Numbered from the stretch's first letter, positions 7,347 to 17,167 are shown. The stretch: 64,000 nt of DNA from Coriobacteriaceae bacterium (GCA_015062685.1 SUUE01000003.1:62001-126000); one strand, 5' to 3'. The notes: generated by a model not told the origin, from the sequence alone. Numbers and translations: made by a program.

Positions 7347-8741
7347 ATGGTCGATAAACGCAGACATACCGATAGCTCGCGGCAGGCGCGCGGCGCCCGC
7401 GATGGCGCGCAACAGGCGCGGAGGGTGGGCCCCGAGGACTTCGAGGCGTTCACCACGCGCGACGAGCTGAGGCAACCTCGCGGTGCGCAGCGCGATTCGC
7501 GCACGCCGTCGGACGCGCGCAGCAGTTCCGAGGTCATGAGCGAAACGCGCGGCGAGCAGCGTCAGCGCAGCTCCGTCCGGCAAGGCGCCCGGTCTCGCGC
7601 GGCGGCTGCGGAGCCGAAGCGCCCGCCCATCGCCCTCATCGTGGCGGCAGTCGTGGCCCTAGCGGTGCTCCTGTTCGCAGGCCATCTTTGCTCGCAGGCT
7701 GCCCCGGTCACCGTGAATCTCAACGGCGCGAACTACACGTTGCGCGGCGACAAGGACATGCAGGTCGCGATCAAGGAGAGCGGCTTTCCCGTCAACCCGG
7801 GCGACTTCATCTCGCTGAAGGGCAACATCATCGAGCGCGGCGCGGGCTACCCGTTTAATGCGGTGGTGAACGGCAACGAAACGGCCGACCCTCATTACAG
7901 GCTGCACGAGGGCGACAAGATCACCTTGACCGACGGCAAAGACCGCGTGGAGGAATATAACGCCGAGGAGTCATCGGTTCCATATGGCATGAGGATCACG
8001 AGCTTTGGGGCCTTCCACACCTTCGAGGCGGGTGCCGACGGCGTGAAGGAAACACGCACGGGGCGCACGTCCGGGGAGGTCGTGGAGAAGCAGACGGTGG
8101 ACCCCACGGATGCCCACGAGAACCGCGCGGACCCCAACGTCGGCGATGAGAAGGTGATCGCGCTCACGTTCGACGACGGCCCGTCGGAGGACTACACCAG
8201 GGAGATCCTGCAGATCCTCGAGAAGAACAACGCAAAAGCCACGTTCTTCTGTAGGGGCGAGAACGTGACCGACGAAGGCGCCAAGATCGTGCGCGAAGCA
8301 TCCGACAAGGGGCATCAGATCTGCTCGCACGGGTACGGCGCTGCCGCGGCGAGCGGCGGCGATATGGCGACGCTCTCGGCCGAAGAGCAGCGTGGCGAGG
8401 TGACCAGCAGCTATGCCGCCCTCGCGGCCGCGCTCGGCTACGAGCCGTCGCACAAGGTGCGCTTGGGAAGCGGCGATATGTCCGATTGGGTGGCTTTGAA
8501 CGTGTTCGACCTCATCGACGCGGAGATCGGCTGGACCATCGATACGGGCGACTGGGTCTACATGACGGAGGACGACATCTACGACGTGCTCATGTCGGTG
8601 AAGCCCGGCTCCATCGTCAGAATGCACGACGGTGGCGGCTACCAGGACACGACGGTGGCGGCCCTCAAGCGCGCGCTTCCCGAGCTCGCGAAGCAGGGCT
8701 ACAAATTCATCACCATCGACGAGATGCTGGAATACACGTGA
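7347..8741 (+). CDS. Membrane-anchored NodB-like polysaccharide deacetylase with degenerate motifs
   Basis: 464 residues from ATG 7347 (GTG 7341 also possible). About 90 basic, disordered cytoplasmic residues, one membrane helix (near 93-112), a small extracellular domain (near 115-210) and a C-terminal NodB domain (near 270-460). Motif 1 TFDDGP, motif 4 DTGDW and motif 5 VRMHDGG are intact. Motif 2 reads CSHGYGAA, so the second metal-binding His is Ala, and motif 3 reads RLGSG instead of RPPYG. Family members deacetylate peptidoglycan or similar sugars at the envelope. This copy may be weakly active or have another role. Confidence 0.8.
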   Translation: MVDKRRHTDSSRQARGARDGAQQARRVGPEDFEAFTTRDELRQPRGAQRDSRTPSDARSSSEVMSETRGEQRQRSSVRQGARSRAAAAEPKRPPIALIVAAVVALAVLLFAGHLCSQAAPVTVNLNGANYTLRGDKDMQVAIKESGFPVNPGDFISLKGNIIERGAGYPFNAVVNGNETADPHYRLHEGDKITLTDGKDRVEEYNAEESSVPYGMRITSFGAFHTFEAGADGVKETRTGRTSGEVVEKQTVDPTDAHENRADPNVGDEKVIALTFDDGPSEDYTREILQILEKNNAKATFFCRGENVTDEGAKIVREASDKGHQICSHGYGAAAASGGDMATLSAEEQRGEVTSSYAALAAALGYEPSHKVRLGSGDMSDWVALNVFDLIDAEIGWTIDTGDWVYMTEDDIYDVLMSVKPGSIVRMHDGGGYQDTTVAALKRALPELAKQGYKFITIDEMLEYT

Positions 8742-8747
8742 TAGCCC

Positions 8748-9179
8748 ATGCGTAAGTGGGCGAAATGGCTCGTGCGCGTGGCGTTCGCGGCGGTGTTCGC
8801 CGTGAACGTGCAGTGCGCGGCGCAGTTCGTGCTCTGGCCCGGTGCCTTCAGCACGGCTTACGAGCTATCGGGCGTGGCGGGCGAGGCGGCCGTGCGCGGC
8901 ATCGGCATCGCCTTCCTCATGTGGAACGCCACTTACCCAGCATTTATCGCGGACCCCGAGCGTTTTCATGCACTGGGGTGGGTCGTCCTCGTCCAGCAGG
9001 CAATTGGTCTGGTGGGGGAGACGTGCTTGCTGTTTACGCTGCCGGCGGGCCATGACCTGCTGGCGTCGTCGGTCCTTCGGTTCGTCGTTTTCGACGGTGC
9101 CGGTTTGGTGCTCATGGGCGTAGCTTGGGCGCTCGCGCTAGCGACGAGCCGCTCCGAGGGAGCGCCTTCTTCGCGTTGA
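8748..9179 (+). CDS. Small four-helix membrane protein, function unknown
   Basis: 143 residues with four hydrophobic segments (about 9-30, 42-62, 75-98, 104-130) and short loops; the C-terminus is polar (SRSEGAPSSR). It begins 6 bases after the deacetylase stop and is likely translated from the same transcript. I recognise no family motif. A role near the envelope is suggested only by its neighbour. Confidence 0.7.
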   Translation: MRKWAKWLVRVAFAAVFAVNVQCAAQFVLWPGAFSTAYELSGVAGEAAVRGIGIAFLMWNATYPAFIADPERFHALGWVVLVQQAIGLVGETCLLFTLPAGHDLLASSVLRFVVFDGAGLVLMGVAWALALATSRSEGAPSSR

Positions 9180-9276
9180 CCTTTCCGCTCAACGTTCAAA
9201 TAACGTGAAACACGTGGCGCTTTTACATTTCGCGTGTAGAATGAGACCCGTTCAAATCGTCAACGAAAGGAACGAA

Positions 9277-10440
9277 ATGGCACGCATCCATTGCTTGAAC
9301 AACATTTCAAAGAAAGGAACCGACCAGCTCCCCGCTGGCTACGAGCTCGTCGACGACCTCGCCCAAGCCGAGGGCGTCCTCGTCCGCAGTGCCAAGCTGC
9401 ACGACGCCGAGTTCCCCCCGAGCCTGCTCGCCATCGCTCGCGCCGGCGCGGGCGTGAACAATATCCCCCTCGACCGTTGCGCCGAAGAGGGCATCGTCGT
9501 GTTCAACACGCCGGGCGCCAACGCGAACGCTGTGAAGGAGCTCGTGCTCTGCGGCATGCTGCTCGGCAGCCGCGGCGTCGCGGAGGGCATCGCCTGGTGC
9601 CGCGACAACGCTGATGATGCCGACATCGCCAAGTCCGCCGAGTCGGCCAAGAAGGCCTTCGCCGGCCGCGAGATCATGGGCAAGAAGCTCGGCGTCGTTG
9701 GCCTGGGCGCCATCGGTGCGCTCGTGGCGAACGCGGCAATCGACCTGGGAATGGACGTGTACGGCTACGACCCCTACGTGTCGGTTGACGCTGCTTGGCG
9801 CCTCTCGAAGGACGTTCACCACGTGACCAACCTCGACGACCTGTGCGCGAAGTGCGACTACATCACCATTCACGTGCCCGCCATGGAGTCGACGAAGGGC
9901 ATGATCGGCGCCGACCAGATCAAAGCCATGAAGAGCGATGCCGTGCTGCTCAACTTCTCGCGCGACACGCTCGTGGACAACGACGCGCTCGTCGCCGCCC
10001 TCAACGCCGACGAGCTCGGCCGTTACGTGACCGACTTCGCCATCCCCGCGATCATGGGCGCCAAGAACGCGATCGTCTTGCCGCACCTGGGCGCCTCGAC
10101 CGCCGAGGCTGAGGAGAACTGCGCCGTGATGGCCGTTGCCGAGATCGTGGACTTCATCGAGAACGGCAACATCAAGAACTCGGTCAACTTCCCCGCATGC
10201 GACCTCGGGCCGTGCCGCGAGGTTGGCCAGCGCATCACCATCGTGCACCGAAACGTGCCCGGCGTGATCAACGGCATCACCGAGGCCATTGCCGCTCATG
10301 GCCACAACCTGGCCAACATCATCAGCAAGGCGCGCGGCGATTTCGCCTACACCATCATCGACATCGACGACACGGTGGGCGATGACGCGCAGGAGAAGAT
10401 GAGCGCCCGCGAGAACGTTCTGCGCGTGCGCATGCTCTAA
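9277..10440 (+). CDS. serA: D-3-phosphoglycerate dehydrogenase, short ACT-containing form
   Basis: 387 residues from ATG 9277, with GAAAGG 6 bases upstream; the frame extends to 9205 without family sequence. It oxidises 3-phosphoglycerate in serine synthesis. The NAD-binding GVVGLGAIG lies near 147, the substrate Arg in NFSRDTLVD near 235, the catalytic His in LPHLGAST near 275, and an ACT domain covers about 318-387. The Glu of the usual DVFxxEP motif is absent (VTDFAIPAIM), which I believe is normal for this short anaerobe-type subfamily. It stands alone between a promoter gap and a terminator. Confidence 0.92.
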   Translation: MARIHCLNNISKKGTDQLPAGYELVDDLAQAEGVLVRSAKLHDAEFPPSLLAIARAGAGVNNIPLDRCAEEGIVVFNTPGANANAVKELVLCGMLLGSRGVAEGIAWCRDNADDADIAKSAESAKKAFAGREIMGKKLGVVGLGAIGALVANAAIDLGMDVYGYDPYVSVDAAWRLSKDVHHVTNLDDLCAKCDYITIHVPAMESTKGMIGADQIKAMKSDAVLLNFSRDTLVDNDALVAALNADELGRYVTDFAIPAIMGAKNAIVLPHLGASTAEAEENCAVMAVAEIVDFIENGNIKNSVNFPACDLGPCREVGQRITIVHRNVPGVINGITEAIAAHGHNLANIISKARGDFAYTIIDIDDTVGDDAQEKMSARENVLRVRML

Positions 10441-10456
10441 GATTGCTTTGAGGTGG

Positions 10457-10500
10457 AACAGGGACCGGGTTTGGCTGAGCGGCCAGGCTCGGTCCCTGTT
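10457..10500 (+). terminator. Terminator of serA
   Basis: AACAGGGACCG (10457-10467) pairs perfectly with CGGTCCCTGTT (10490-10500), followed by a T-rich stretch (TTCGCTACTTTT). Confidence 0.8.
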
Positions 10501-10536
10501 TCGCTACTTTTGCTCCCAACGGGAAAGGGGAACGAC

Positions 10537-12222
10537 ATGACGAGGGAAATCGAACTGCTCGACCTGTGGCTGGCCAACGTCGAGGAAGCCGACCTTGCCG
10601 CCGAGCTGCAGGCCATGAAGAGCGACGACAAAGCCGCCATCGAGGCGTTTCACCAGGACCTCGAGTTCGGTACCGCCGGCTTGCGCGGTATCATCGGAGC
10701 CGGGACGAGCCGCATGAACGTGCACACCGTCGGCCGCGCGACGCAGGGCTTCGCCGACTACCTGGTGGCAAACTTCGATAACCCGAGCGTCGTGATCGGG
10801 CGCGATAGCCGCAACAAGGGCGAGGAGTTCGTGCGCCGCACGGCGGAGGTGTTCGCCGCCAACGGCGTGAAGGCCTACGTGTTCCCGGTCATCGTCCCCA
10901 CGCCCGTCGTGAGCTGGGGCGTGCGTTTCCTGGGGTGCGCCGGTGGCGTCAACATGACCGCGAGCCACAACCCCGCACCTTACAACGGCTACAAGGCGTA
11001 CGACCCGACTGGATGCCAGATAGCCACCGAGGTCGCTGACGCCATTTCTGAGGCCATCGCGAACGTTGACACGTTCGGCGGCGTGAAGCGTTGCAGCTTC
11101 GACGAGGCGCTCGCCGATGGGCGTATCGAGTGGGTCGCAGATGAGGTCGTCGACCGCTACCTCGACGCAGTGGAAGCGTGCTCTGTTGCGCTCGAGGGGG
11201 CGGCTTCGGACCCGCTGAAGGTCGTGTACACGCCGCTCAACGGCACTGGCCTTTCGTGCGTGACGCGTATTCTCGACCGCGTGGGCATCCGCGACGTGAC
11301 GGTCGTGCCCGAGCAGGCCGAACCCGACGGGAATTTCCCCACCTGCACCTACCCCAACCCCGAGACGCGCGCTGCGCTCGAGCGCGCGATCGCCCTGGCG
11401 GAGGAGGTGCATCCCGACCTGGTCCTCGCGACCGACCCTGATGCAGACCGCGTGGGCGCCGCCGTGAAGGACGGGGATGACTACTTGCTCATCAGCGGCA
11501 ACGAGATGGGCGTCCTGCTGCTCGACTACGTGGCGCGCCAGATCTCGGACGCAAACGGCGGCGCTTCCCTCGATGACAAGGTGGCCGTGACGACCATCGT
11601 GTCCTCCGTCATGGTCGATGCCGTTGCCGCCGAGTACGGCTTCGAGGTGCGCCGTGTGCTCACCGGCTTCAAGTACATTGGCGGCGTCATCGCCGAGCTG
11701 GAAGCAGCTGGCCATCCCGAGCGCTTCATCTTCGGCTTCGAGGAGAGCTACGGCTACCTGAACGGCACGCACGTGCGCGACAAGGACGCGGTGGACGCCA
11801 GCATGCTCATTTGCCAGATGGCGCAGTATTACCGCGCGAAGGGCATGAACCTGGCCGATGCCATTCGCGCCCTCTACGAGAAGCATGGCTACTACCTGAA
11901 CAACACGCTGTCGTTCGAGTATCCCGGCGTCGAAGGCGGGGAGCGCATGAAGGCCCTCATGGAGGGGTTGCGCACTGACGCTCCCGCCGAGGTGGCCGGC
12001 CTCGCCGTTCAGGGTACGGTCGATTACGCTGCCGGCGTGAACGGGCTGCCGCCCGCCAACGTGATCGCCTTCGAGCTGGAGGGGAACAACAAGCTCATCG
12101 TGCGCCCGAGCGGCACCGAGCCCAAGGTAAAGGCCTATCTGTTTGCGAAGGGCGCCACGCGCGCCGACGCTGAGCAGCTGCTCGCGAAGTTGGGGGATGC
12201 TGCTACTAAGCTGATGCAGTAG
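10537..12222 (+). CDS. Phosphohexomutase (phosphoglucomutase / phosphomannomutase)
   Basis: 561 residues from ATG 10537, with GGGAAAGGGG upstream. The alpha-D-phosphohexomutase family moves phosphate between C1 and C6 of hexoses. Motifs: FGTAGLRG near 46, the phosphoserine loop NMTASHNP near 145, metal-binding DPDADR near 300 and the phosphate-binding RPSGTEP near 525. Length fits the PgcA-type bacterial enzymes. With galE downstream it would supply UDP-glucose and UDP-galactose for envelope sugars. Glucose versus mannose preference cannot be set by eye. Confidence 0.92.
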   Translation: MTREIELLDLWLANVEEADLAAELQAMKSDDKAAIEAFHQDLEFGTAGLRGIIGAGTSRMNVHTVGRATQGFADYLVANFDNPSVVIGRDSRNKGEEFVRRTAEVFAANGVKAYVFPVIVPTPVVSWGVRFLGCAGGVNMTASHNPAPYNGYKAYDPTGCQIATEVADAISEAIANVDTFGGVKRCSFDEALADGRIEWVADEVVDRYLDAVEACSVALEGAASDPLKVVYTPLNGTGLSCVTRILDRVGIRDVTVVPEQAEPDGNFPTCTYPNPETRAALERAIALAEEVHPDLVLATDPDADRVGAAVKDGDDYLLISGNEMGVLLLDYVARQISDANGGASLDDKVAVTTIVSSVMVDAVAAEYGFEVRRVLTGFKYIGGVIAELEAAGHPERFIFGFEESYGYLNGTHVRDKDAVDASMLICQMAQYYRAKGMNLADAIRALYEKHGYYLNNTLSFEYPGVEGGERMKALMEGLRTDAPAEVAGLAVQGTVDYAAGVNGLPPANVIAFELEGNNKLIVRPSGTEPKVKAYLFAKGATRADAEQLLAKLGDAATKLMQ

Positions 12223-12225
12223 GCG

Positions 12226-12535
12226 TCTGACCTGCTGTCCGCCCGCCGGGCACGGGCATGCGGGCTTCGCTCGACGCGTCGTCGTCGCGAGCTAACTTTT
12301 CGCCAAGAACGGGCGAAAAGTGGATCTCGCTCCTCCTTTGGCTTGACCTCGCTACGCCCGCATGCCCGCGCCCGGCGGGGCTGCGCTCTTCCGCTTGGTC
12401 GATTTTGCTCGGCGCATTGGCTGGTTCCTTGCGGGACGGGTTCGCCCACATGGAGTCGTTGCGGCTGCGTAATCGCTGGCACGGGGCCTCCCGCCCCGAA
12501 CCGCGACCGTCCCCAGGGCTGCGCTCTTCCGCTGG
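12226..12535. repeat. Structured repeat family P, copy 1, plus a second partial module
   Basis: Starts 3 bases after the mutase stop with TCTGACCTGCTGTCCGC. Outer arms 12243-12265 and 12356-12378 are complementary at 22 of 23 positions. The core has ACTTTTCGCC (12295-12304) with GGCGAAAAGT (12312-12321). A second module (about 12441-12530) carries GGCTGCGTAATCGCTGGCAC and the end block GGGCTGCGCTCTTCC, shared with the copy at 19728; its left arm is missing. No gene is visible in 12223-12674. Confidence 0.8.
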
Positions 12536-12674
12536 AGGGAAGGGGCGTCCTGGCGTTCATTGAGGCTCGTTGCGGCGCACATATTATGGGATTCGCCTAT
12601 TGTGGGGGTGCGCGATGGTAGAATGGCGCACGGTATGCACTCGAGCAGAAGCGGGGAACCGCTGAGGAGATTCG

Positions 12675-14243
12675 ATGGCGAATGACGATAACGGGCGGGA
12701 TAGGCTCCCGTTTCCGCAGATAGACAGCGATCTAGTCGATTACGACGCCTACGAGCAGCGCATGACGCGGCAGTATCGCGAAGAAGCGCGCCAGCAGCAC
12801 GTGAGGCACCAGCCCGTCCGGCAGCAACAGCCGGCAGGCCGCCAGGCAGCGCACCAGCAGCCGGCAGGCGGGTTCGTGCCCGCGACGAGCGCCTCGCGCC
12901 GTTCCTCGCAGAGCTCGCGCGGAACGGTCAGGAACGCCCATGCCGCGGCTGGCCCCGCCGGTGCGGGGCAGTACTCGCGTTCGAGCGCCTCGTACCAGAA
13001 CGTCAAGCATGGCATGTCGGGCGGAAAGAAGGCCGCGATCACCATCGCGGTCATCGCGCTCGTTGCGGCCATAGCGTTCGCGGTCTTCTATTTCATCGTG
13101 AGGCCCATGATCTACAACGCCAAGACCGCGGAGATGCAGGACCAGAGCAGGGTGAGCGAGATGGAGGCCCTCGACAACGTGCTCGATAAGGCACCCACGT
13201 CGTTCAACGAGCCCTTCACGGTGCTCCTGCTCGGCTCCGATGCCCGCGAGGACGACCCGGATATGGGCGCCCGCACCGACACCATCGTGCTGTGCAGGAT
13301 CGATCCCAGCGTGAACACCATCTCCATGATGTCCATTCCCCGTGACACCATGGTCCACATCGACGGTGTGGGCGCGTGTAAGATCAACGCCGCGTACTTC
13401 TACGGAGGGGCTTCCGCCACGGTGAGCGCGGTGAAGGACCTGACGGGCGTTGAGATCAACTACTACGCGGAAATCAACTTCGAGAAGCTCGTGGGCCTGA
13501 TCGACGCCCTGGGTGGCATTGACGTGCATAACGACGAGCTCATCGACGACCCCGATGCAGGCGACATCACAATTCCGGAGGGCGACGTCCACCTGACCGG
13601 CGACGCGGCGCTCGTGTTCTCGCGCAGCCGCGCGTATGCCGATGGCGACTACACGCGCCAGCGCAACCAGCGCAAGGTGATCGACGCGATCATCCACAAG
13701 GGCCTCGAGGCCAACGCCACCGACATCAAGGGAGTTGTCGACACGTCGCTCAACTTCATCTTCACCACCATGTCGGCCGACTTCATCAAGGACGTGGCCG
13801 ATCAGATCCGCCACAACAACGCTTACCCGATCACGATTTACTCGGCCAACATACCGTCGCAGCCGGCTTACATCAACGACGTGTCCTACGTCATCGCCGA
13901 TACGGCAGGTGTCCACGAGATGGCGCGCATCTTCATGGAGGGCGGCGACATCAGCCAGCCGATCGAGGTCTCGAGCATCAGCACAGATATCGCCAACGCC
14001 GGCGGCACCCAGACCAACACCTCGGGAACGAACATCTACGAGGAGTACACGTACTACGAGCCTCCCGCTGCGGTGCAGGAGCAGGCGTACGTTCCCCAGC
14101 AGGCTGAGCCTCAGGTTTACTACGAAGAGCCGGCCAACACGGGCGGCGGTGCTGGTGCCGGTGCGGGCGGCGGCGCTGATGCCGGTGCCGGGGCCGGTGC
14201 CGGCGGTGGCGGCGGCGAAGCCGGGGCCGGTGGAGCCAACTAG
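12675..14243 (+). CDS. LytR-CpsA-Psr (LCP) family cell-wall glycopolymer ligase
   Basis: 522 residues. A Gln/Arg-rich disordered cytoplasmic tail (1-115), one membrane helix (about 117-142), then the extracellular LCP domain (about 175-410) with LLLGSDARE, RTDTIVL, IPRDT and RSRAYADGDYTRQRNQ, whose Arg and Asp residues bind the pyrophosphate of a polyprenyl-linked glycan. LCP enzymes join such glycans to peptidoglycan. The last 70 residues are Pro/Tyr-rich and then almost pure Gly/Ala, possibly a wall-spanning spacer. galE follows by 73 bases, which fits envelope sugar metabolism. Confidence 0.9.
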   Translation: MANDDNGRDRLPFPQIDSDLVDYDAYEQRMTRQYREEARQQHVRHQPVRQQQPAGRQAAHQQPAGGFVPATSASRRSSQSSRGTVRNAHAAAGPAGAGQYSRSSASYQNVKHGMSGGKKAAITIAVIALVAAIAFAVFYFIVRPMIYNAKTAEMQDQSRVSEMEALDNVLDKAPTSFNEPFTVLLLGSDAREDDPDMGARTDTIVLCRIDPSVNTISMMSIPRDTMVHIDGVGACKINAAYFYGGASATVSAVKDLTGVEINYYAEINFEKLVGLIDALGGIDVHNDELIDDPDAGDITIPEGDVHLTGDAALVFSRSRAYADGDYTRQRNQRKVIDAIIHKGLEANATDIKGVVDTSLNFIFTTMSADFIKDVADQIRHNNAYPITIYSANIPSQPAYINDVSYVIADTAGVHEMARIFMEGGDISQPIEVSSISTDIANAGGTQTNTSGTNIYEEYTYYEPPAAVQEQAYVPQQAEPQVYYEEPANTGGGAGAGAGGGADAGAGAGAGGGGGEAGAGGAN

Positions 14244-14259
14244 GAAACGCTTTGCATTC

Positions 14260-14284
14260 GGGGCGCTCGTCGGGCGCCCCTACA
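14260..14284. repeat. Family Q hairpin, divergent copy
   Basis: GGGGCGCTC and GGGCGCCCC pair, ending CCCCTAC, the reverse of the GTAGGGGCGC start seen in other copies. It lies between the LCP gene and galE and may attenuate read-through. Confidence 0.6.
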
Positions 14285-14316
14285 TAATCTCGCTTAAAGA
14301 CAGAACGGAGCGCATC

Positions 14317-15447
14317 ATGGCAAACAAGGGGCTAGCAAAAGAAGCGCAGGACACGTGCGTGCTCGTGACGGGCGGTGCCGGGTTTATCGGCAGCCACACC
14401 TGCGTCGAGCTGCTCGACGAGGGCTATTCCGTCGTAATTTACGACGACCTTTCCAACTCGTCGCCCGTAGCGGTCGACCGCATTCGCCAGATCACGGGCG
14501 CGGACGAGGCGCGCTGCGCGTTCGTGGAGGGCTCGATCCTCGATCGCGATAAGCTCGAGGAGGTGTTCTCGAAGTGGAGCATCGACGCCATCATCCATTT
14601 CGCCGGATTCAAGGCCGTGGGCGAGAGCGTGGTCAAGCCGCTCGAGTACTACTGGAACAACATTGCCGGCACGCTCGTGCTCTGCGACGTGGCGCGTGCG
14701 CATGGCTGCAAGAACATCGTGTTCAGCAGCAGCGCCACCGTGTACGGCGAGCCCGAGTTCGTGCCCATCACCGAGGACTGCCCCAAGCACAACCCCACGA
14801 ACCCCTATGGGCAGACGAAGAGCATGCTCGAGCAGATCTTGAGCGACCTCTACGTGGGCGACGACGAGTGGAACGTCGTGCTGCTTCGCTACTTCAACCC
14901 CATCGGCGCCCACGAGTCGGGCCTCATAGGCGAGGACCCCAAGGGCATCCCGAACAACCTGGTGCCCTACGTTGCCCAGGTGGCGGTGGGCAAGCTCGCC
15001 GCCGTGGGCGTGTTCGGCGACGATTACCCCACGCCCGACGGCACGGGTGTTCGCGACTACATCCACGTCGTGGACCTGGCGCGCGGCCATGTGGCCGCTT
15101 TGCGTTGGATGGGCGGCAAGGTCGGTACGGGCGAGCCCATCGGCATCGGCTCGATGGCCGGCGAGCCTGCCGCTGACGGTTCGCGTCGCGGCGTTGGCAT
15201 TTTCAACCTGGGCACGGGCACGGGCTCGAGTGTGCTCGACGTCGTGCACGCCTTCAGCCGTGCGTGCGGTCGCGAGCTGCCCTACGAGATCAAGCCGCGC
15301 CGCGCAGGCGACATCGCCGAGAACTACGCGGCCTGCGACAAGGCGCGCGACGAGCTGGGCTGGGTGGCGCAGTACGACCTCGACCGCATGTGCGAGGACA
15401 GCTGGCGCTGGCAGTCGACCAACCCCGACGGGTACGCGACCGTCTAA
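14317..15447 (+). CDS. galE: UDP-glucose 4-epimerase
   Basis: 376 residues from ATG 14317, preceded by CGGAG. An SDR-fold enzyme that interconverts UDP-glucose and UDP-galactose with bound NAD. The Rossmann motif TGGAGFIGSH lies near 18, the catalytic Ser in FSSSATVYG near 135 and the YxxxK pair in NPYGQTKSM near 163. An insert after 275 (about 20 residues rich in Gly and Ala) makes it somewhat longer than the usual 330-340. The frame is open much further upstream in the LCP gene but codes nothing there. Confidence 0.93.
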   Translation: MANKGLAKEAQDTCVLVTGGAGFIGSHTCVELLDEGYSVVIYDDLSNSSPVAVDRIRQITGADEARCAFVEGSILDRDKLEEVFSKWSIDAIIHFAGFKAVGESVVKPLEYYWNNIAGTLVLCDVARAHGCKNIVFSSSATVYGEPEFVPITEDCPKHNPTNPYGQTKSMLEQILSDLYVGDDEWNVVLLRYFNPIGAHESGLIGEDPKGIPNNLVPYVAQVAVGKLAAVGVFGDDYPTPDGTGVRDYIHVVDLARGHVAALRWMGGKVGTGEPIGIGSMAGEPAADGSRRGVGIFNLGTGTGSSVLDVVHAFSRACGRELPYEIKPRRAGDIAENYAACDKARDELGWVAQYDLDRMCEDSWRWQSTNPDGYATV

Positions 15448-15459
15448 TCCACCTTGGCA

Positions 15460-15540
15460 GAGGACGCGCGGAGCGCGCCCCTACAAACAGCCATCTGCGA
15501 CGAACGCGTTACCCCGTAGGGGCGCGCTCCGCGCGTCCTC
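15460..15540. terminator. Bidirectional terminator built from two inverted family Q repeats
   Basis: The 25-base arms 15460-15484 and 15516-15540 are perfect reverse complements (each reads GTAGGGGCGCGCTCC on one strand) around a 31-base loop. It sits between the convergent galE and tatD genes. Confidence 0.75.
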
Positions 15541-15547
15541 GAGCAGT

Positions 15548-16297
15548 TTAAACGCCAATAGCCAGAAGGCGCCTGGATGTCTCCTCAATCACCTCGAGGG
15601 CATCGGGCGTCTTCTTTATTGCCGCCACGTCTTCGGCGGCGGAGGCCAGCTCGGCCTCCAGCTCCCCGAAGGAGCATGCGTCCCCCTGCTTCGGGGGGTA
15701 ATCGGTTTCCAGGAGCAGGCGGTCTACGGGCACGGCTTTCACGTACTCGCGGCCCTTCCCGGTGGCGAGCGCCCTGGGGCCGAAGGAGAAGTAGCAGCCC
15801 ATCTGCACGGCCCGCTTCAGCTGGTCGCTCGGGCCGGTGAACCAGTGGAAGATGCATGCGCACGATTCGGCGGCGCCCGTCGATTCCAGGGCGTCGAGCG
15901 CTTCTCCCGCGGCGTGGACCGAGTGGATCGAAACGAGCCTGCCGCCTTTGGCCGCAGCCCACTCGAGGATCGCCCTGAAGGCGGCGCGTTGCGCGCTCGC
16001 CGTTTGGGAATGGCGGCGGCTCAGGTCGAGGCCCACCTCGCCGATGACGCGCGGCTGGTGCTCCCGGAGGAGGGAGGCCGCCCTTGCAGCGTCCTCGTCG
16101 GCTTCAACCCACCAGGGGTGCAGCCCGAACCCAGTTACGACATTCTCGTAAGGGGCGAACCGCTCGCCCGCGCTTTGCCAGCCCTCCGGCGTGACGGTGT
16201 TCGCGAACAAGAGGCTGCCCGCATTGTGCGCTTCGTGCGCGACCTCTTCGGCGTTCGCCATGAAATCGAGATGGCAATGCATGTCGTGCAGCGCCAT
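15548..16297 (-). CDS. TatD-family metal-dependent hydrolase
   Basis: 249 residues from ATG 16297, chosen because GAAAGGAGGG precedes it; upstream residues in the open frame are not family-like. An amidohydrolase-fold nuclease or deacylase of the TatD group. Metal ligands: HCHLD at the start, GEVGLD (Glu), a His in SIHSVHA, IFHWFTG and the Asp in LLLETDYP. It is convergent with galE and divergent from the ABC operon. The HWFTG motif fits the TatD subgroup; the natural substrate is unknown. Confidence 0.88.
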   Translation of the reverse strand: MALHDMHCHLDFMANAEEVAHEAHNAGSLLFANTVTPEGWQSAGERFAPYENVVTGFGLHPWWVEADEDAARAASLLREHQPRVIGEVGLDLSRRHSQTASAQRAAFRAILEWAAAKGGRLVSIHSVHAAGEALDALESTGAAESCACIFHWFTGPSDQLKRAVQMGCYFSFGPRALATGKGREYVKAVPVDRLLLETDYPPKQGDACSFGELEAELASAAEDVAAIKKTPDALEVIEETSRRLLAIGV

Positions 16298-16410
16298 TCG
16301 CCCTCCTTTCGTCGTGTCCCTATGATAACTAATGGGGATACCGCCCGTGCCGTTTTGCTGCTGTACTAAAATGAGCGAATGCACTTGCAATTGAAAGGAA
16401 GGCTTAGGTA

Positions 16411-17151
16411 GTGAGCGAAACCGATGTCATGGTGAGCATTCAGCACCTGTCGAAATCGTTTGGGGACACCGTCGTGCTGCGCGACGTTAACATAGACGTG
16501 AAGCGCGGGGAAGTGGTCGTCGTGCTCGGTCCGTCCGGTTCGGGCAAGTCGACCATGCTGCGCTGCATCAACTTGCTCGAGAAACCGACTGGCGGGCATA
16601 TTTTCATCGAGGGCGAGGAGATTACCGGCGCCAACACGGACGTCGACAAGCTCCGCGAACACGTGGGCATGGTCTTCCAGCAGTTCAACCTGTTCCCGCA
16701 CCTGACAGCTAAGAAGAACGTGATGCTCGCTCAGCGCAAGGTGCTCAAGCGCTCGAAGGAGGAGTCTGAAAAGGTTGCCCTCGAGCAACTCGAGCGCGTG
16801 GGTTTGGCCGACAGGGCGGATTACCTGCCGGCGCAGCTTTCCGGCGGCCAGCAGCAGCGCGTCGCGATCGCGCGCGCCCTGGCCATGGACCCGCACGTCA
16901 TGCTCTTCGACGAGGCCACGTCGGCGCTCGACCCCGAGCTCGTGCGCGGCGTTCTCGATGTCATGCGTTCCCTCGCGGAGGCCGGCATGACCATGATCGT
17001 GGTCACGCACGAGATGGGCTTTGCCCGCGAGGTGGCCGACCGCGTGATCTTCATGGAAGGCGGCGTTATCGTCGAGGAAGGCTCGCCGAGCGAGGTCTTC
17101 GATAACCCGAAGAACGATCGAACCAAGGATTTTTTGGGCCATATCAAATAA
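16411..17151 (+). CDS. ABC transporter ATPase of the polar amino acid (GlnQ) type
   Basis: 246 residues from GTG 16411 with AAAGGAAGG upstream. Walker [10 protein letters not shown] (near 41), Q loop [10 protein letters not shown], signature LSGGQQQR, Walker [14 protein letters not shown] and the switch His in [18 protein letters not shown] and EATSALDPE mark the polar amino acid family. No amino acid permease or binding protein accompanies it; instead it opens an operon of NitT/TauT-type genes 17 bases downstream. It may serve a permease encoded elsewhere or act as a second motor for this one. Confidence 0.88.
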   Translation: MSETDVMVSIQHLSKSFGDTVVLRDVNIDVKRGEVVVVLGPSGSGKSTMLRCINLLEKPTGGHIFIEGEEITGANTDVDKLREHVGMVFQQFNLFPHLTAKKNVMLAQRKVLKRSKEESEKVALEQLERVGLADRADYLPAQLSGGQQQRVAIARALAMDPHVMLFDEATSALDPELVRGVLDVMRSLAEAGMTMIVVTHEMGFAREVADRVIFMEGGVIVEEGSPSEVFDNPKNDRTKDFLGHIK

Positions 17152-17167
17152 TAGGAGATGATTCAGG

